Shown: positions 17,128-26,066, counted from the first letter of the stretch. The stretch is 64,000 nucleotides of DNA from UBA7672 sp965279085 (GCA_965279085.1 OZ257149.1:2356001-2420000); one strand, 5' to 3'. Numbers and translations: made by a program. The notes: generated from the sequence alone by a model not told the origin.

Positions 17128-18060
17128 CTAGACGTTTGCGTAGCGCGAGTTCCGCAGCATGCGGTAGCCGCGCATCAGTTCCTGGATGCCGCGATCGAGC
17201 GACCAGTCCGGACGCCAGCCGGTCTTCTCCAGCTTCTCGTTCGAGACGATGTAGTCGCGCTTGTCCGGATCTTCGCCGATCGGCGCTTCGAGGAACACGA
17301 AGCCCGGAATGTGCTCGCGGATCTTCGCGCACAGTTCGAGCTTCGAGAGGTTCGCTTCCGACAGGCCGAGATTGTAGGCCTCGCCGCGCATCGTGCCGAA
17401 GTTCTCGAGCGCGTGCTCGAAGCCTTTCACGACATCGCGGATGTGAATGTAGTTGCGCTTGAAGTGGCCTTCGAAGATGACCACGGCGCGGTCCGTGACA
17501 GCGCGCCAGGTGAAGTCGTTGACCAGCAGGTCAATGCGCATGCGCGGCGACATGCCGAACACGGTGGCAAGGCGCAGCGTGACGCCATTGCCGGCGCCGA
17601 GCACGGCCTTCTCGGCCTCGACCTTGGTGACGCCATACAGCGAGAGCGGATTCAGCGGCGTTTCTTCCGTGCAGAACTTGCCCGCTTCGCCAACACCATA
17701 GCCGGAGTTGGTAGTCGGATAGAGGATAATCTGGTTCTTCGAGGTGCGGTTCACCAGCGCGATGACCGCATCCTGGTTCAGCGTCTGCGCCGCGATCGGG
17801 TCCTGCTTGCACAGCGGGGCGCCGACAAGGGCGGCCAGCGGGATCAGCACATCGTGCTTGGGAACCAGCTCATCAAGCGTGCGCGTGTCGCGCGCATCGC
17901 CGCGTACTGGGTTGAAGTTCTCGTCAGCGCAGGAAGAGGCAAGGTCGGTCGTGCCGCGCTCGAACGTGTCAAGGACGGTAACCTTGTGGCCACGCGACAG
18001 CAGTTGCGGCACGAGCACCGAGCCGATGTAACCAGCTCCGCCGGTAATAAGAATCCGCAT
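17128..18060 (-). CDS. NAD-dependent sugar epimerase/dehydratase
   Basis: A 310-residue extended SDR with an intact GGAGYIG motif (7-13) and catalytic Tyr142/Lys146 in SLYGVTK. The TTNSGYG segment is also usual. It is the first gene of the minus-strand run with the HddA-like kinase and the aminotransferase. A plausible job is modifying the GDP-heptose before amination, which is inference; a 4-epimerase or reductase role is equally possible. Confidence 0.87.
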   Translation of the reverse strand: MRILITGGAGYIGSVLVPQLLSRGHKVTVLDTFERGTTDLASSCADENFNPVRGDARDTRTLDELVPKHDVLIPLAALVGAPLCKQDPIAAQTLNQDAVIALVNRTSKNQIILYPTTNSGYGVGEAGKFCTEETPLNPLSLYGVTKVEAEKAVLGAGNGVTLRLATVFGMSPRMRIDLLVNDFTWRAVTDRAVVIFEGHFKRNYIHIRDVVKGFEHALENFGTMRGEAYNLGLSEANLSKLELCAKIREHIPGFVFLEAPIGEDPDKRDYIVSNEKLEKTGWRPDWSLDRGIQELMRGYRMLRNSRYANV

Positions 18061-18270
18061 CTGCCGTTCCCGAAATAAATCGCCTACCGCACGAAAGACG
18101 CGGTGTCGGCTCGCCGTAGCAAGCGCCGCGCCATTGAGCGCCGTTAATCAACGGGGCTTCCGTGGCGTCGCGAACGAGCGGATTCGCGGTGGAAGCGAGC
18201 CAAGCCACTTAAACTTGCGCTGCCGCGACCTCAGATCCGCCCCGAAACGTTTCGGAGGCTGCCGCCGGTC

Positions 18271-18640
18271 ATGGTTAGCCAAACCCTGCCAGCACGCATA
18301 CGGCAAGCGGAGATGACCGGCCACACCGGTTTCATCGGCAAACGGCTAGCTGCGCGGTTGCAAAGCCAAGGCGGGGCGTTCACCGGCCTGTCGCGCGCCA
18401 CCGGATACGAGGTGGCCGCCAGAGATCTGCCGCCGTTGTTCTCGGGCGTACGGACTGAAGGTCGGCATCCTGCGCCTGTTCAACACCTATGACCCGGGCC
18501 AGAGCGCAAAATTCCTTGTGCCGATCATCGCCCGTCAGGCGCTGGATGCCAGCGCGCCACAGATCTTCGTGGCCACCTCTGACCACCACAACAGCGATAG
18601 GCTGGCGGCCAAAAGTTGCCACCGAGGAGGGCATCGCGCA
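18271..18640 (+). pseudogene. Decayed NAD-dependent epimerase gene (internal deletion and frame change)
   Basis: From 18271 one frame reads a SDR N-terminus (MTGHTGFIGKRLAARLQ, about 18313 onward) to around ARDLPP. Near 18440-18446 homology resumes one frame over with YGLKVGILRLFNTYDPGQ and FLVPIIARQAL, which in intact epimerases lies just after the catalytic Tyr-Lys. About 90-100 central residues, including the active site, are missing. The 3' part then decays before the tRNA-Val gene. It is best read as a remnant of a sugar-nucleotide epimerase once part of the adjacent glycan locus. Confidence 0.75.
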
Positions 18641-18696
18641 GCTCGTTCGCGCGCAGGCGGACTCTATACGATCCTTATGTCTTGGGGTTTTCAGGC

Positions 18697-18771
18697 TGGT
18701 GGGCGGTACAGGGATCGAACCTGTGACCCCTACCATGTCAAGGTAGTGCTCTACCGCTGAGCTAACCGCCC
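18697..18771 (-). tRNA. tRNA-Val (anticodon GAC), CCA encoded
   Basis: On the minus strand the 75-base sequence folds as a full cloverleaf: acceptor GGGCGGT paired with ACCGCCC, D-arm with AGCTCAGCGGTAGAGC, anticodon stem CTACC/GGTAG around loop TTGACAT (anticodon GAC) and T-arm with GGTTCGATCCC. The 3' ACCA is encoded. Confidence 0.96.
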
Positions 18772-18874
18772 CTTCCGCATCCCGGAAGGCCAGCCTGCGA
18801 AACACGCCCTGCCGGGCGAGGGGGGTCTAATGCCCCCAAGAAAGGTTCAGGTCAATGGAGGGTAGCCGGACAGC

Positions 18875-19234
18875 CTAGGCGGCCATTACCCGCTCGACCT
18901 CGTCCACCAGTTCGCGCAGGTGGAAGGGCTTGGACAACACCTTGGCTCCGGCCGGTGCTGGGCCGCCGGCGGACAGGGCGACGCCCGCGAAGCCAGTGAT
19001 GAAAACGATCTTCATGGCCGGGTCGAGTTCGGCCCCGCGACGGGCCAGCTCGATCCCGTCGAGGCCGGGCATGACGATGTCGGTGAGCAGCAGATCGAAC
19101 ACTTCCCGCTCGAGCGCCTTGAGCGCGGCGCGACCCTCATCGAAATCCTTCACGGCATGGCCGGCGCGTTTCAACGCGTTGACGAGAAAGCCGCGGAGGC
19201 TGTCGTCGTCCTCAGCGAGGAGAATTTTGGCCAT
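18875..19234 (-). CDS. cpdR: Response regulator CpdR (cell-cycle protease adaptor regulator)
   Basis: A 119-residue stand-alone receiver domain starting MAKILLAEDDDSLRGFL, with phospho-acceptor Asp52 in LLLTDIVMPGLDG and the conserved Lys in VLSKPFHLREL. Length and motifs, including FITGFA and the extended VLSKPFHLR end, match CpdR of Caulobacter. There, unphosphorylated CpdR localises ClpXP to the pole and primes degradation of cell-cycle substrates. The frame runs upstream past the ATG, but only this start gives the family N-terminus. It is divergent from N-formylglutamate amidohydrolase, a neighbourhood also seen in Caulobacter relatives. Confidence 0.9.
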   Translation of the reverse strand: MAKILLAEDDDSLRGFLVNALKRAGHAVKDFDEGRAALKALEREVFDLLLTDIVMPGLDGIELARRGAELDPAMKIVFITGFAGVALSAGGPAPAGAKVLSKPFHLRELVDEVERVMAA

Positions 19235-19345
19235 GACGTCCCGGACCTTCAACCCAGCAGGTGAATCGTACGATTCATGAGGCGGCATGGTAAAGCAGGT
19301 ATGAACACGCCTTGACCGCTGCCCCCCATCCGAAAATATGGCCAG

Positions 19346-20335
19346 ATGTTCCCCGGGCTGATGAACTTCGCCGATCCGGCGTCTCATGACCCCAAAACCG
19401 GCTCGCACGGGCCGGAGCGTACCGGCTTTGCCTTCTCGATCGACGAGCCCGTTTCGGTCGTTTCTCCGGCTGTTTTCGCCTCTCCCCACTCAGGACGCCT
19501 TTATCCAAAGGGCTTTCTGGAGACTTCCGCCGCCTCGATGCTCGACCTGCGGCGCATCGAGGACGCCTATGTCGATCGGCTGCTGGCCGACGTGCACGGG
19601 TCTGGATCGCCGGTAATCTGCGGCCTCGTGGCGCGGGGCTTTGTCGATCTCAACCGGGCCGAGTCCGAAATGGACCCGGGAATGTTCGAGGACCCCTCCC
19701 CTTCCTGGTTCGCCCAGCGCTCGCCCCGGGTCGATGCCGGGCTAGGCTGCATTCCCCGCGTCGCCTTCAACGGGACCGCCATCTATGGCCGCAAGCTGCG
19801 CCGCGAAGAGGCGGACCGGCGGATCGAGCAGGTCTACAAACCCTACCACAGGGCGCTGGAAGCCCTGCTGAAGCGGGCCCAGGCCATGTTCGGGCAAGCC
19901 TGGCTGATCGACTGCCATTCCATGCCGGCCGAGACGGAACACACCGCCCGCTCGCCCGACATCGTCATCGGCGACAGGTTCGGGGCCTCCTGCGGCTACG
20001 GCCTGGCCGAGCATGTCGAGCGGATGTTCCGGGCCCGGGGCTACACCACCGCCCGCAACGCGCCCTATGCCGGGGGATACGCCACCCTGGCCCATGGCCA
20101 GCCCGGGATCGGACGCCACGCCCTCCAGATCGAGGTTCGCCGCCGTCTTTACCTTGATGAGCACGCTGTCGAGCCCCACGAGGGCTTCCTGACGTTACGG
20201 TGCCACTTCGGCGAGATCGCGCGGGAAATCTGCGCGTGGACCCGTGCCGAAGTCGGACTAAACGCTGAAAATACAAAGAAGAAGGCCGCGTCGGATACCG
20301 ACGCGGCCAAAGGTTTAGGGAGGAAACGCCCATAA
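19346..20335 (+). CDS. N-formylglutamate amidohydrolase family protein
   Basis: A 329-residue protein with the family landmarks PHSGRLYP, RRIEDAYVDRLL, RGFVDLNRAESEMDP, WLIDCHSMP and LQIEVRRRLYLDE. The family hydrolyses N-formyl-L-glutamate to glutamate and formate (last step of one histidine-degradation route) or related N-acyl amino acids. A second in-frame ATG at 19361 is possible. No other hut genes are nearby, so a role in histidine use is uncertain. A GC hairpin lies inside its last codons. Confidence 0.88.
   Translation: MFPGLMNFADPASHDPKTGSHGPERTGFAFSIDEPVSVVSPAVFASPHSGRLYPKGFLETSAASMLDLRRIEDAYVDRLLADVHGSGSPVICGLVARGFVDLNRAESEMDPGMFEDPSPSWFAQRSPRVDAGLGCIPRVAFNGTAIYGRKLRREEADRRIEQVYKPYHRALEALLKRAQAMFGQAWLIDCHSMPAETEHTARSPDIVIGDRFGASCGYGLAEHVERMFRARGYTTARNAPYAGGYATLAHGQPGIGRHALQIEVRRRLYLDEHAVEPHEGFLTLRCHFGEIAREICAWTRAEVGLNAENTKKKAASDTDAAKGLGRKRP
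20284..20308 (+). terminator. GC hairpin inside the 3' end of the amidohydrolase gene
   Basis: GGCCGCGTCGG (20284-20294) and CCGACGCGGCC (20298-20308) form a perfect 11-bp stem with a 3-base loop, preceded by A-rich AAAGAAGAA and followed by AAAGG. It has no T tract on the plus strand. It sits about 27 bases before the stop codon, so it may be a terminator-like or RNA-stabilising element that also codes. Confidence 0.45.
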
Positions 20336-20604
20336 GGGCAGCGGCTCCGAAGAGCCACGGGTTGTAGTTACGCTGCAGTGCAAAAAACTCAACCCCGAAT
20401 TGCCCGGGTGCGGCGAATTTCCGCAGTTTACCAGCAAAACAGCCGATTTTGACGCCTTTCAGGGCGCCTGTGTCCGGTTATCGGGCAGGTTACGCTGCTG
20501 CAATGCACAAGAAGACTTAAGAGCTCCCGCCAAACGTGTGGCAAGCGCTTTGCTGCTCAACCGCCTGACGGTTCCGGAATGAGACGGGCCGGCGTAGCGG
20601 GAGT

Positions 20605-21012
20605 ATGAGTACAATGGCCACGGATGTGGATATCTATGTCGGCAAGCGGCTTCGCCGCCGTCGCCGGCTGCTGGGCCTGACCCAGCAAGACCTGGCTGGC
20701 CAGGTCGGCGTGCGTTTCCAGCAGATCCAGAAATACGAATGCGGCGCAAACCGCATCACGGCGAGCCGGCTTTTTGCCCTCGGCACCGCCCTGAACGTCA
20801 ACATCAACTATTTCTTCGACGGCCTCGCGCCGGACGGCAAACAGGCTCCTGCCAACGATCAGAATGACCGCCTCTCCGGCGACATTCTTTCGCAGAAAGA
20901 GACCCTGGAACTGGTGCGGGCGTACTACCGCCTCGGCGAGCGTCCGCGCCGCCGCCTGCTCGACCTCGCGAAAGCCCTCGAGGGCGATCCGACGGACGTG
21001 GCAGCCTCGTAA
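20605..21012 (+). CDS. XRE-family transcriptional regulator
   Basis: A 135-residue protein with an N-terminal helix-turn-helix of the Cro/CI type (LGLTQQDLAGQVGVRFQQIQKYECG) and the common alphaproteobacterial continuation ANRITASRLFALGTALNVNINYFFDGL. The C-terminal part (RAYYRLGERPRRRLLDLAKAL) is helical and typical of this conserved group. Such proteins bind operator DNA as dimers; the target here is unknown. It stands alone upstream of the HisN-like gene. Confidence 0.88.
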   Translation: MSTMATDVDIYVGKRLRRRRRLLGLTQQDLAGQVGVRFQQIQKYECGANRITASRLFALGTALNVNINYFFDGLAPDGKQAPANDQNDRLSGDILSQKETLELVRAYYRLGERPRRRLLDLAKALEGDPTDVAAS

Positions 21013-21113
21013 GACCAAAGTCCCCTACGCTCAGGCGCCCGGTACGGAGATACTCCGGCCGGGCGCCGCCTGCGTCTTGCGGGAAGCAGAGCCCAAGGGC
21101 AAAGGTCCGAGCC

Positions 21114-21920
21114 ATGCCGGACACCGCCCTCGCCCGCTCGCTCCTGCCTTTGGCTCATCGCCTGGCCGACGCCGCGAGAGCCGCGATCCTTCCTATCTTC
21201 CGCACGGCCACGGCCAGCAATCCCGACAACAAGGACAAGACCGGCTACGACCCGGTAACCGAGGCCGATCGCGCCTCGGAGCGTGTCATGCGCGAGATCA
21301 TCTCCGCGGAGCGTCCCGGCGACGCCATCGAGGGCGAGGAGTACGGCTCCACGCCCGGCACGTCCGGCCTCACCTGGTATCTCGATCCCATCGACGGCAC
21401 GCGCGCCTTCGTTGCCGGCCTGCCATCATGGTGCGTGCTGATCGGCCTCGCACAGGAAAGCCGCCCCATCCTCGGCATCATCGACCAGCCCTGGCTCGAC
21501 GAGCGCTATTCGGGCGTCGGCGATGAAGCCTGGCTCGACTGCCGTGGCGCGCGCTCAAGACTGCGCACACGCGACTGCCAGCAGCTGACGCAGGCCGTGC
21601 TCTCCACCACCGACCCGTTCATTCTTACCCCGCCAGAACGCGGCGCGTTCGAACACCTGCGCGCAACGGCGAAGCTCACCCGCTACGGCCTCGACGCCTA
21701 CGCCTATGCGCGCCTGGCCGCCGGCACGATCGACATGGTCGCCGAGAGCGGGCTCAAGCCGCACGATGTCGCCGCCCTGTTCCCCGTGATCGAAGGCGCG
21801 GGCGGCGTCGTCACCGACTGGCGCGGCAACCCGGCTCAACTCGGCGGCCAGATTGTCGCCGCATCGAACCGGAAGATATTGGACGAAGCGCTTGTCTCGC
21901 TCCGCAGATCGGCGCTCTAG
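21114..21920 (+). CDS. Inositol monophosphatase family protein, HisN-type histidinol-phosphatase
   Basis: A 268-residue Mg-dependent phosphatase with DPVTEADRASE, EGEEYG, the metal-binding core WYLDPIDGTRAFVAGLPSW and the C-terminal GLKPHDVAALFPVIEGAGG. The wording around the core matches the HisN branch, which dephosphorylates L-histidinol phosphate in histidine biosynthesis, more closely than SuhB/CysQ. No other his genes are in view. The next gene starts 16 bases after its stop. Confidence 0.85.
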   Translation: MPDTALARSLLPLAHRLADAARAAILPIFRTATASNPDNKDKTGYDPVTEADRASERVMREIISAERPGDAIEGEEYGSTPGTSGLTWYLDPIDGTRAFVAGLPSWCVLIGLAQESRPILGIIDQPWLDERYSGVGDEAWLDCRGARSRLRTRDCQQLTQAVLSTTDPFILTPPERGAFEHLRATAKLTRYGLDAYAYARLAAGTIDMVAESGLKPHDVAALFPVIEGAGGVVTDWRGNPAQLGGQIVAASNRKILDEALVSLRRSAL

Positions 21921-21936
21921 CCACAGGAACGACGCT

Positions 21937-22302
21937 ATGACCCCCACCCTGCTCAACGCCGCGCGCGCCTTTGCGATGGTGTCGTTCTCGGACGGCAACC
22001 TTGCGCCTGCCGAGGCCCAACGTTTCGCCAAGGTGGCGGCGCGCGAACCCGGCCTGAACCATTCCGGCCATGCCGATATCGCCGATGCGTGGGAGACAGC
22101 CTCGCGGGAAGTCCACGCCGTTCAAAGCTTCGGCCCGGCCCTGCTGGCCATCCGCACCGAGATCACCTCGGACGCCGACAAGGCCCTGATGATGCGCATT
22201 GCCCAATCGGCCGTGGTCGCCGACGGCAAGCTCGATCCGCAGGAAAACGTGGCCGTGCGGACACTGGCCGAGGCGCTCGAACTCAATCCCGAGAAATACT
22301 GA
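21937..22302 (+). CDS. TerB-like domain protein
   Basis: A 121-residue acidic helical protein. VSFSDGNLAPAEAQRF and QSAVVADGKLDPQENVAVRTLAEAL are the paired 'D-G-x-L/I-x-x-x-E' helices seen in TerB and related metal-binding regulatory proteins. I begin at ATG 21937 because the upstream part of the frame overlaps hisN-like coding sequence. It is probably co-transcribed with the phosphatase. A role in tellurite resistance should not be assumed, since single TerB domains occur in many contexts. Confidence 0.7.
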   Translation: MTPTLLNAARAFAMVSFSDGNLAPAEAQRFAKVAAREPGLNHSGHADIADAWETASREVHAVQSFGPALLAIRTEITSDADKALMMRIAQSAVVADGKLDPQENVAVRTLAEALELNPEKY

Positions 22303-22433
22303 GCCTTATCGTCTGACCACCCGGAACGAATTCTACGGAACCCCGTTTTAGCTTCCGAGTGTCTCGGCCTGCACGTCCGTCGTCGATCGGCGGGCGTTTT
22401 GTCTGCAGCACCGGAGATTTGAGGGAGGGCGGA

Positions 22434-23045
22434 ATGAGACCTCGCGCCGGTACACGGCCAGTCACCCTGGAACCATCGCATGTCGTGGAAGTGCTGGCGC
22501 TCGCCCGCGACCATGACGAGCAGCTGAAAGCAGCGCGGCAGGACCTGTTCCGCGCCGAAACCAAGATCAACGTGGAACGCCGCTGGAAATGGCCGATCCG
22601 GCTCGCCTGCGTCGGGCTGGGAGCGGGCGGACTTGCCGCCTTCCAGAACGAAGCGCTGCGCACAAGCGGCGCCGATTTCTTCCGCGCCGCCAGCGATGGC
22701 ATCGCCAGCGCCGGCAACACCACGCTGATCGGGTTGGTCGCCCTCGGCGTCGCGCTCTACGCTGGCGTCTGGTTCCTGCGCCGCCGCCTGAGCGGCCCGA
22801 CCCCGGAGCAGACCGCGCGCAAGCTGATGGAACAGTTCGCCCAGAAGGACGGCGTCGCTGCTTACGTGTTCGCGGGCGATGAAACAGCCGATGAAGAAGC
22901 TGCGGAAATCGGCGCCCTCACCCGGCCCGAGAACAAGGACTTCCGCCGCCGCCGCCTCACCCCGTCCAACCGCACCCTGCAGTCTTCGCTCACGCGCCTG
23001 CTCAACCGCACAGTGGACGACAGCCCACAGCAGATGCTGCACTAG
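22434..23045 (+). CDS. Hypothetical membrane protein with two predicted helices
   Basis: Beginning at ATG 22434, preceded by a strong GAGGGAGGGCGG site, the product has 203 residues. A basic/amphipathic N-terminal stretch (HVVEVLALARDHDEQLK and a heptad-like RQDLFRAETKINVERRWKW) leads to two hydrophobic segments, about residues 55-72 and 92-115. The cytoplasmic tail carries RKLMEQFAQKDG and a basic RRRRLTP region. I do not recognise the family. Its TAG shares the bases CTAG with the stop of the convergent GNAT gene. Confidence 0.65.
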   Translation: MRPRAGTRPVTLEPSHVVEVLALARDHDEQLKAARQDLFRAETKINVERRWKWPIRLACVGLGAGGLAAFQNEALRTSGADFFRAASDGIASAGNTTLIGLVALGVALYAGVWFLRRRLSGPTPEQTARKLMEQFAQKDGVAAYVFAGDETADEEAAEIGALTRPENKDFRRRRLTPSNRTLQSSLTRLLNRTVDDSPQQMLH

Positions 23046-23533
23046 GCCAGCGGCCGCTCCAGCATCGCGACGACTTTCCGTGAGCGCGACTTGCGCGACA
23101 GCAGATGCTTGAAGCCGAGCTTGTCGTGGAACGCCATGCTCTCGGGATTGGGCGGGTCTTCGTTGACTTCCGCCGTCAGTCGCTGCTCGCCGAGCGAGGC
23201 CGCCAGACGCATTGCTTCCTCATAGAGGGCGCGCCCCGCGCCGGTTCCGCGCGAGGCTTCGGTCACGGCGATCCGGTCGATGTAGAGGTGGTGTTCGAAC
23301 TGTTCTTCAAACCAGCCGTAATTGTCGCTCGGATAGGCTGAGCCCGGCCGGATCAGAATCACGAAGCCGGCGGGATCACCGCCGGCTTCTGCAATCAGCA
23401 CGCGATGCGCCCAGCCCGCGATGGCGCGGTAATCCTGGGCTGACATCTCCGCCACGGCCGGCGTGCAGGCGGCGTTGAGGGCGAGGATGAAATCCTCGTC
23501 CCCTGCGCCTGCGTCGCGGACCGTGACCGCCAA
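23042..23533 (-). CDS. GNAT-family N-acetyltransferase
   Basis: A 163-residue protein with the acetyl-CoA-binding motif RGTGAGRALYEEAM after strand LYIDRIAVTEAS, and a C-terminal FHDKLGF segment, all typical of GNAT enzymes. The frame starts at a TTG 6 bases after the rpsP stop, so it may be translated by coupling with rpsP. The acceptor amine is unknown. It overlaps the convergent membrane-protein gene at the shared CTAG. Confidence 0.82.
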   Translation of the reverse strand: MAVTVRDAGAGDEDFILALNAACTPAVAEMSAQDYRAIAGWAHRVLIAEAGGDPAGFVILIRPGSAYPSDNYGWFEEQFEHHLYIDRIAVTEASRGTGAGRALYEEAMRLAASLGEQRLTAEVNEDPPNPESMAFHDKLGFKHLLSRKSRSRKVVAMLERPLA

Positions 23534-23539
23534 CGCCGA

Positions 23540-23938
23540 TTACTCGGCGGCGGCTTCTTCGGCCGGCGCGTTCTTGGCTTCTTCAGCCGCGGCGCGGCGG
23601 GCTTCGGCGCGTTCAGCGCGCTCGGTCTCGCGGGTCTTGGCTTTCTCGCCCGGGACAGCGCGTTCCGGGTTGTTGCCGTGTTCCCACTTCACGAGGCCGG
23701 CGTTGCCGAGGAAGCGGGCGACGCGGTCGGTCGGCTGGGCGCCCTTGGCGAGCCAGGTCTTGGCTTTCTCGAGGTCGATCTGGATGCGTTTTTCATCCGT
23801 CTTCGCCAGCAAGGGATTGTACGAACCGATCTTCTCGATGAAGCGGCCGTCGCGAGCAAAGCGCGAGTCGGCGATCACGACGTTGTAGTACGGGCGATGC
23901 TTGGAGCCGCCGCGCGCGAGACGGATTTTCAGGGACAT
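23540..23938 (-). CDS. rpsP: 30S ribosomal protein S16
   Basis: The N-terminus [25 protein letters not shown] and the following [11 protein letters not shown] and [11 protein letters not shown] are diagnostic of S16. It binds 16S rRNA in early 30S assembly. At 132 residues it is longer than the usual 80-100 because of an alanine/glutamate-rich tail, common in alphaproteobacteria. The order ffh, chorismate mutase, rpsP on one strand is a known alphaproteobacterial arrangement; rimM and trmD would be expected next but a GNAT gene follows instead. Confidence 0.97.
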   Translation of the reverse strand: MSLKIRLARGGSKHRPYYNVVIADSRFARDGRFIEKIGSYNPLLAKTDEKRIQIDLEKAKTWLAKGAQPTDRVARFLGNAGLVKWEHGNNPERAVPGEKAKTRETERAERAEARRAAAEEAKNAPAEEAAAE

Positions 23939-24011
23939 GGTCTACTCTCTTCTTTCAGTCTGATGGTCAGTTGGGTTGATGGGGATTGAAGTTTGAAGAA
24001 TGGGCGGGGCG

Positions 24012-24305
24012 TCAGCCCTTGCCCTGCAGTTTCTCGTGATGGCGGATGACTTCCGTCACGATGAAGGCGAGGAATTTTTCGGCGAAGTCCGGATCGAGAT
24101 CGGCGTCCTTCGCAAGCTGGCGCAGGCGGGCGATCTGCTCGGCCTCGCGCGTCTTGTCGGCGGGCGGAAGATTGTTCGCGGCCTTGAGCTCGCCCACGGC
24201 CTTGGTCGCCTTAAAGCGCTCGGCCAGCATGTGCACCACCGCCGCGTCGATGTTGTCGATCGAGGCGCGCAGGCGGGCGAGTTCGTCCTTCGGTTCGATC
24301 GTCAT
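24012..24305 (-). CDS. Chorismate mutase, AroQ type
   Basis: A 97-residue all-helical protein: LARLRASIDNIDAAVVHMLAERFKATKAVG covers the first helix with its conserved Arg and catalytic Lys, and FAEKFLAFIVTEVIRHHE is the last helix. AroQ mutases convert chorismate to prephenate, the entry to phenylalanine and tyrosine. Its ATG overlaps the ffh stop (ATGA), so translation is coupled to the SRP gene. Confidence 0.92.
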   Translation of the reverse strand: MTIEPKDELARLRASIDNIDAAVVHMLAERFKATKAVGELKAANNLPPADKTREAEQIARLRQLAKDADLDPDFAEKFLAFIVTEVIRHHEKLQGKG

Positions 24306-25777
24306 TTCTTCTTGTCTCCACCGAGACCCGGAAGACCGCCGCCAAGGCCAGGAAGGCCGCCGGGCGCATTGCCGAGATTCTTCAGCGCGTTGAGCTGCTG
24401 CTGGTTCACCTGCGGGCCCTGCCCCGGCGAGCCGCCGCCCAGGCCGCCCAGCATGCCGGCGAGGCCCTTCATGCCGCCCTTGCCGATCTTCTTCATCATG
24501 TCGGCCATGTTGCGGTGCTCTTTCAGCACCTTGTTGACCTCGGCCACGTCGACGCCGGCGCCCGCCGCGATGCGGCGCTTGCGCGAGGCCTGCAGGATAT
24601 CGGGCTTCTTCCGCTCCTTCGGCGTCATCGACATGATGATCGCTTCCTTGCGTTTCATCACGCGGTCGTCGATGCCGGCGGCGGCCATCTTCTGCTTGGC
24701 GTCCTTCACGCCGGGCATCAGCTCCATCATGCCGCCGAGGCCGCCCATGCGCTGCATCTGGCGCAGCTGGCCGGCATAGTCCTCCAGGTCGAACTGACCC
24801 TTCTGCATCTTCTTGGCGACGCGCTCGGCCTCGGCCATGTCCATCTCGGCCTTGGCCTTCTCGACCAGCGAGACGATGTCGCCCTGCCCGAGAATGCGGC
24901 CCGCGATGCGGCGGGCGTCGAACACATCGAGCCCGTCGAGCTTCTCGCCCATGCCGATGAAGCGGATCGGCAGCCCCGTGACTGCGCGCATCGACAGCGC
25001 CGCGCCGCCACGTCCATCGCCATCCATACGCGTCAGCACAAGACCGGTCAGCAGCAGGCGCTCGTTGAAGCGCCTCGCTGTCTCCACGGCGTCCTGACCC
25101 GTCAGGGCGTCCGCAACAAGCAGCGTCTCATTAGGCTTGGCGATGGCGGCGATCTCGGCCGCCTCGTTCATCATCTGGTCGTCGAGCGTGGTGCGGCCCG
25201 CCGTGTCCAGCATGATCACGTCATAGCCGCCGAACTTCGCCGCCTGGATCGCGCGCCGCGCAATATCCGGCGCCAACTGTCCGACGACGATCGGCAGCGC
25301 ATCGACGCCGACCTGATCGGCAAGGATCTTCAGCTGCTCCATAGCCGCCGGGCGGCGCGTGTCGAGCGAGGCGACGAGAACCTTCTTGCGCTCCTGTTCC
25401 TTCAGGCGCTTGGCCAGCTTGCCGGTCGTGGTCGTCTTGCCCGAGCCCTGCAGGCCAGCCATCAGGATGACGGCGGGCGGGCTATCGATCTTCAGCGGCG
25501 CCGGCTCTTCATCCCCGCCCAGCGTGTCGACCAGCGCGTCATAGACAATCTTGACGACCAGCTGGCCCGGCTTGATCGACTTGATGACGCTCTCGCCAAC
25601 GGCGAGCGGGCGTACATCGTCGATGAATTTCTTGACCACCGACAGCGCGACGTCGGCTTCCAGCAGCGCCACGCGGATCTCGCGCAGGGCCTCGTTGACG
25701 TCCTTCTCGGAAAGCGCGCCGCGGCCGGTGAGGCCGTCGAACACCTTCCCAAGACGATCTGTCAGCGCGTCGAACAT
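24302..25777 (-). CDS. ffh: Signal recognition particle GTPase Ffh
   Basis: A 491-residue protein with N-domain MFDALTDRLGKVFDGLTGRG, G1 GLQGSGKTTTTGKLA, DTRRPAAMEQL, DTAGRTTLDDQM, LTRMDGDGRGGAALS and a methionine-rich M domain (MQRMGGLGGMMELMPG, later KIGKGGMKGLAGMLGG). It binds signal peptides and 4.5S RNA and delivers ribosomes to FtsY at the inner membrane. It is first in the ffh-chorismate mutase-rpsP run. Confidence 0.98.
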   Translation of the reverse strand: MFDALTDRLGKVFDGLTGRGALSEKDVNEALREIRVALLEADVALSVVKKFIDDVRPLAVGESVIKSIKPGQLVVKIVYDALVDTLGGDEEPAPLKIDSPPAVILMAGLQGSGKTTTTGKLAKRLKEQERKKVLVASLDTRRPAAMEQLKILADQVGVDALPIVVGQLAPDIARRAIQAAKFGGYDVIMLDTAGRTTLDDQMMNEAAEIAAIAKPNETLLVADALTGQDAVETARRFNERLLLTGLVLTRMDGDGRGGAALSMRAVTGLPIRFIGMGEKLDGLDVFDARRIAGRILGQGDIVSLVEKAKAEMDMAEAERVAKKMQKGQFDLEDYAGQLRQMQRMGGLGGMMELMPGVKDAKQKMAAAGIDDRVMKRKEAIIMSMTPKERKKPDILQASRKRRIAAGAGVDVAEVNKVLKEHRNMADMMKKIGKGGMKGLAGMLGGLGGGSPGQGPQVNQQQLNALKNLGNAPGGLPGLGGGLPGLGGDKKK

Positions 25778-26066
25778 TTCGTATCCTTGTCATGCCGGAT
25801 TATCCGACATGGGGAGCCTTCTTCCACGCGCAAACGCCTTTTGACCCCGCTGAGCGCAACGCGCCGGGCGGGGGACCTCGCCAGCCTCGTCTGTCCAGAA
25901 GACAGGGTCGTGCCGGTCAAAGCACAGAAACGGGTTCTGCGCGGAAGGCGGTCTCCCTAGCCCCGGCTGTGGACAAGGTCAAGGCAAACGCCCGGAAACC
26001 CTGTAAACCATGGAACCGGCCCCCGGGGCGTACGTTGCTGAACGCCCCCAGACCCCCGAGCCCTTT

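Noticed and set aside
18313..18500. Possible small intact epimerase gene
   Set aside because: The catalytic Tyr-Lys region is missing and the homology changes frame, so it is called a pseudogene.
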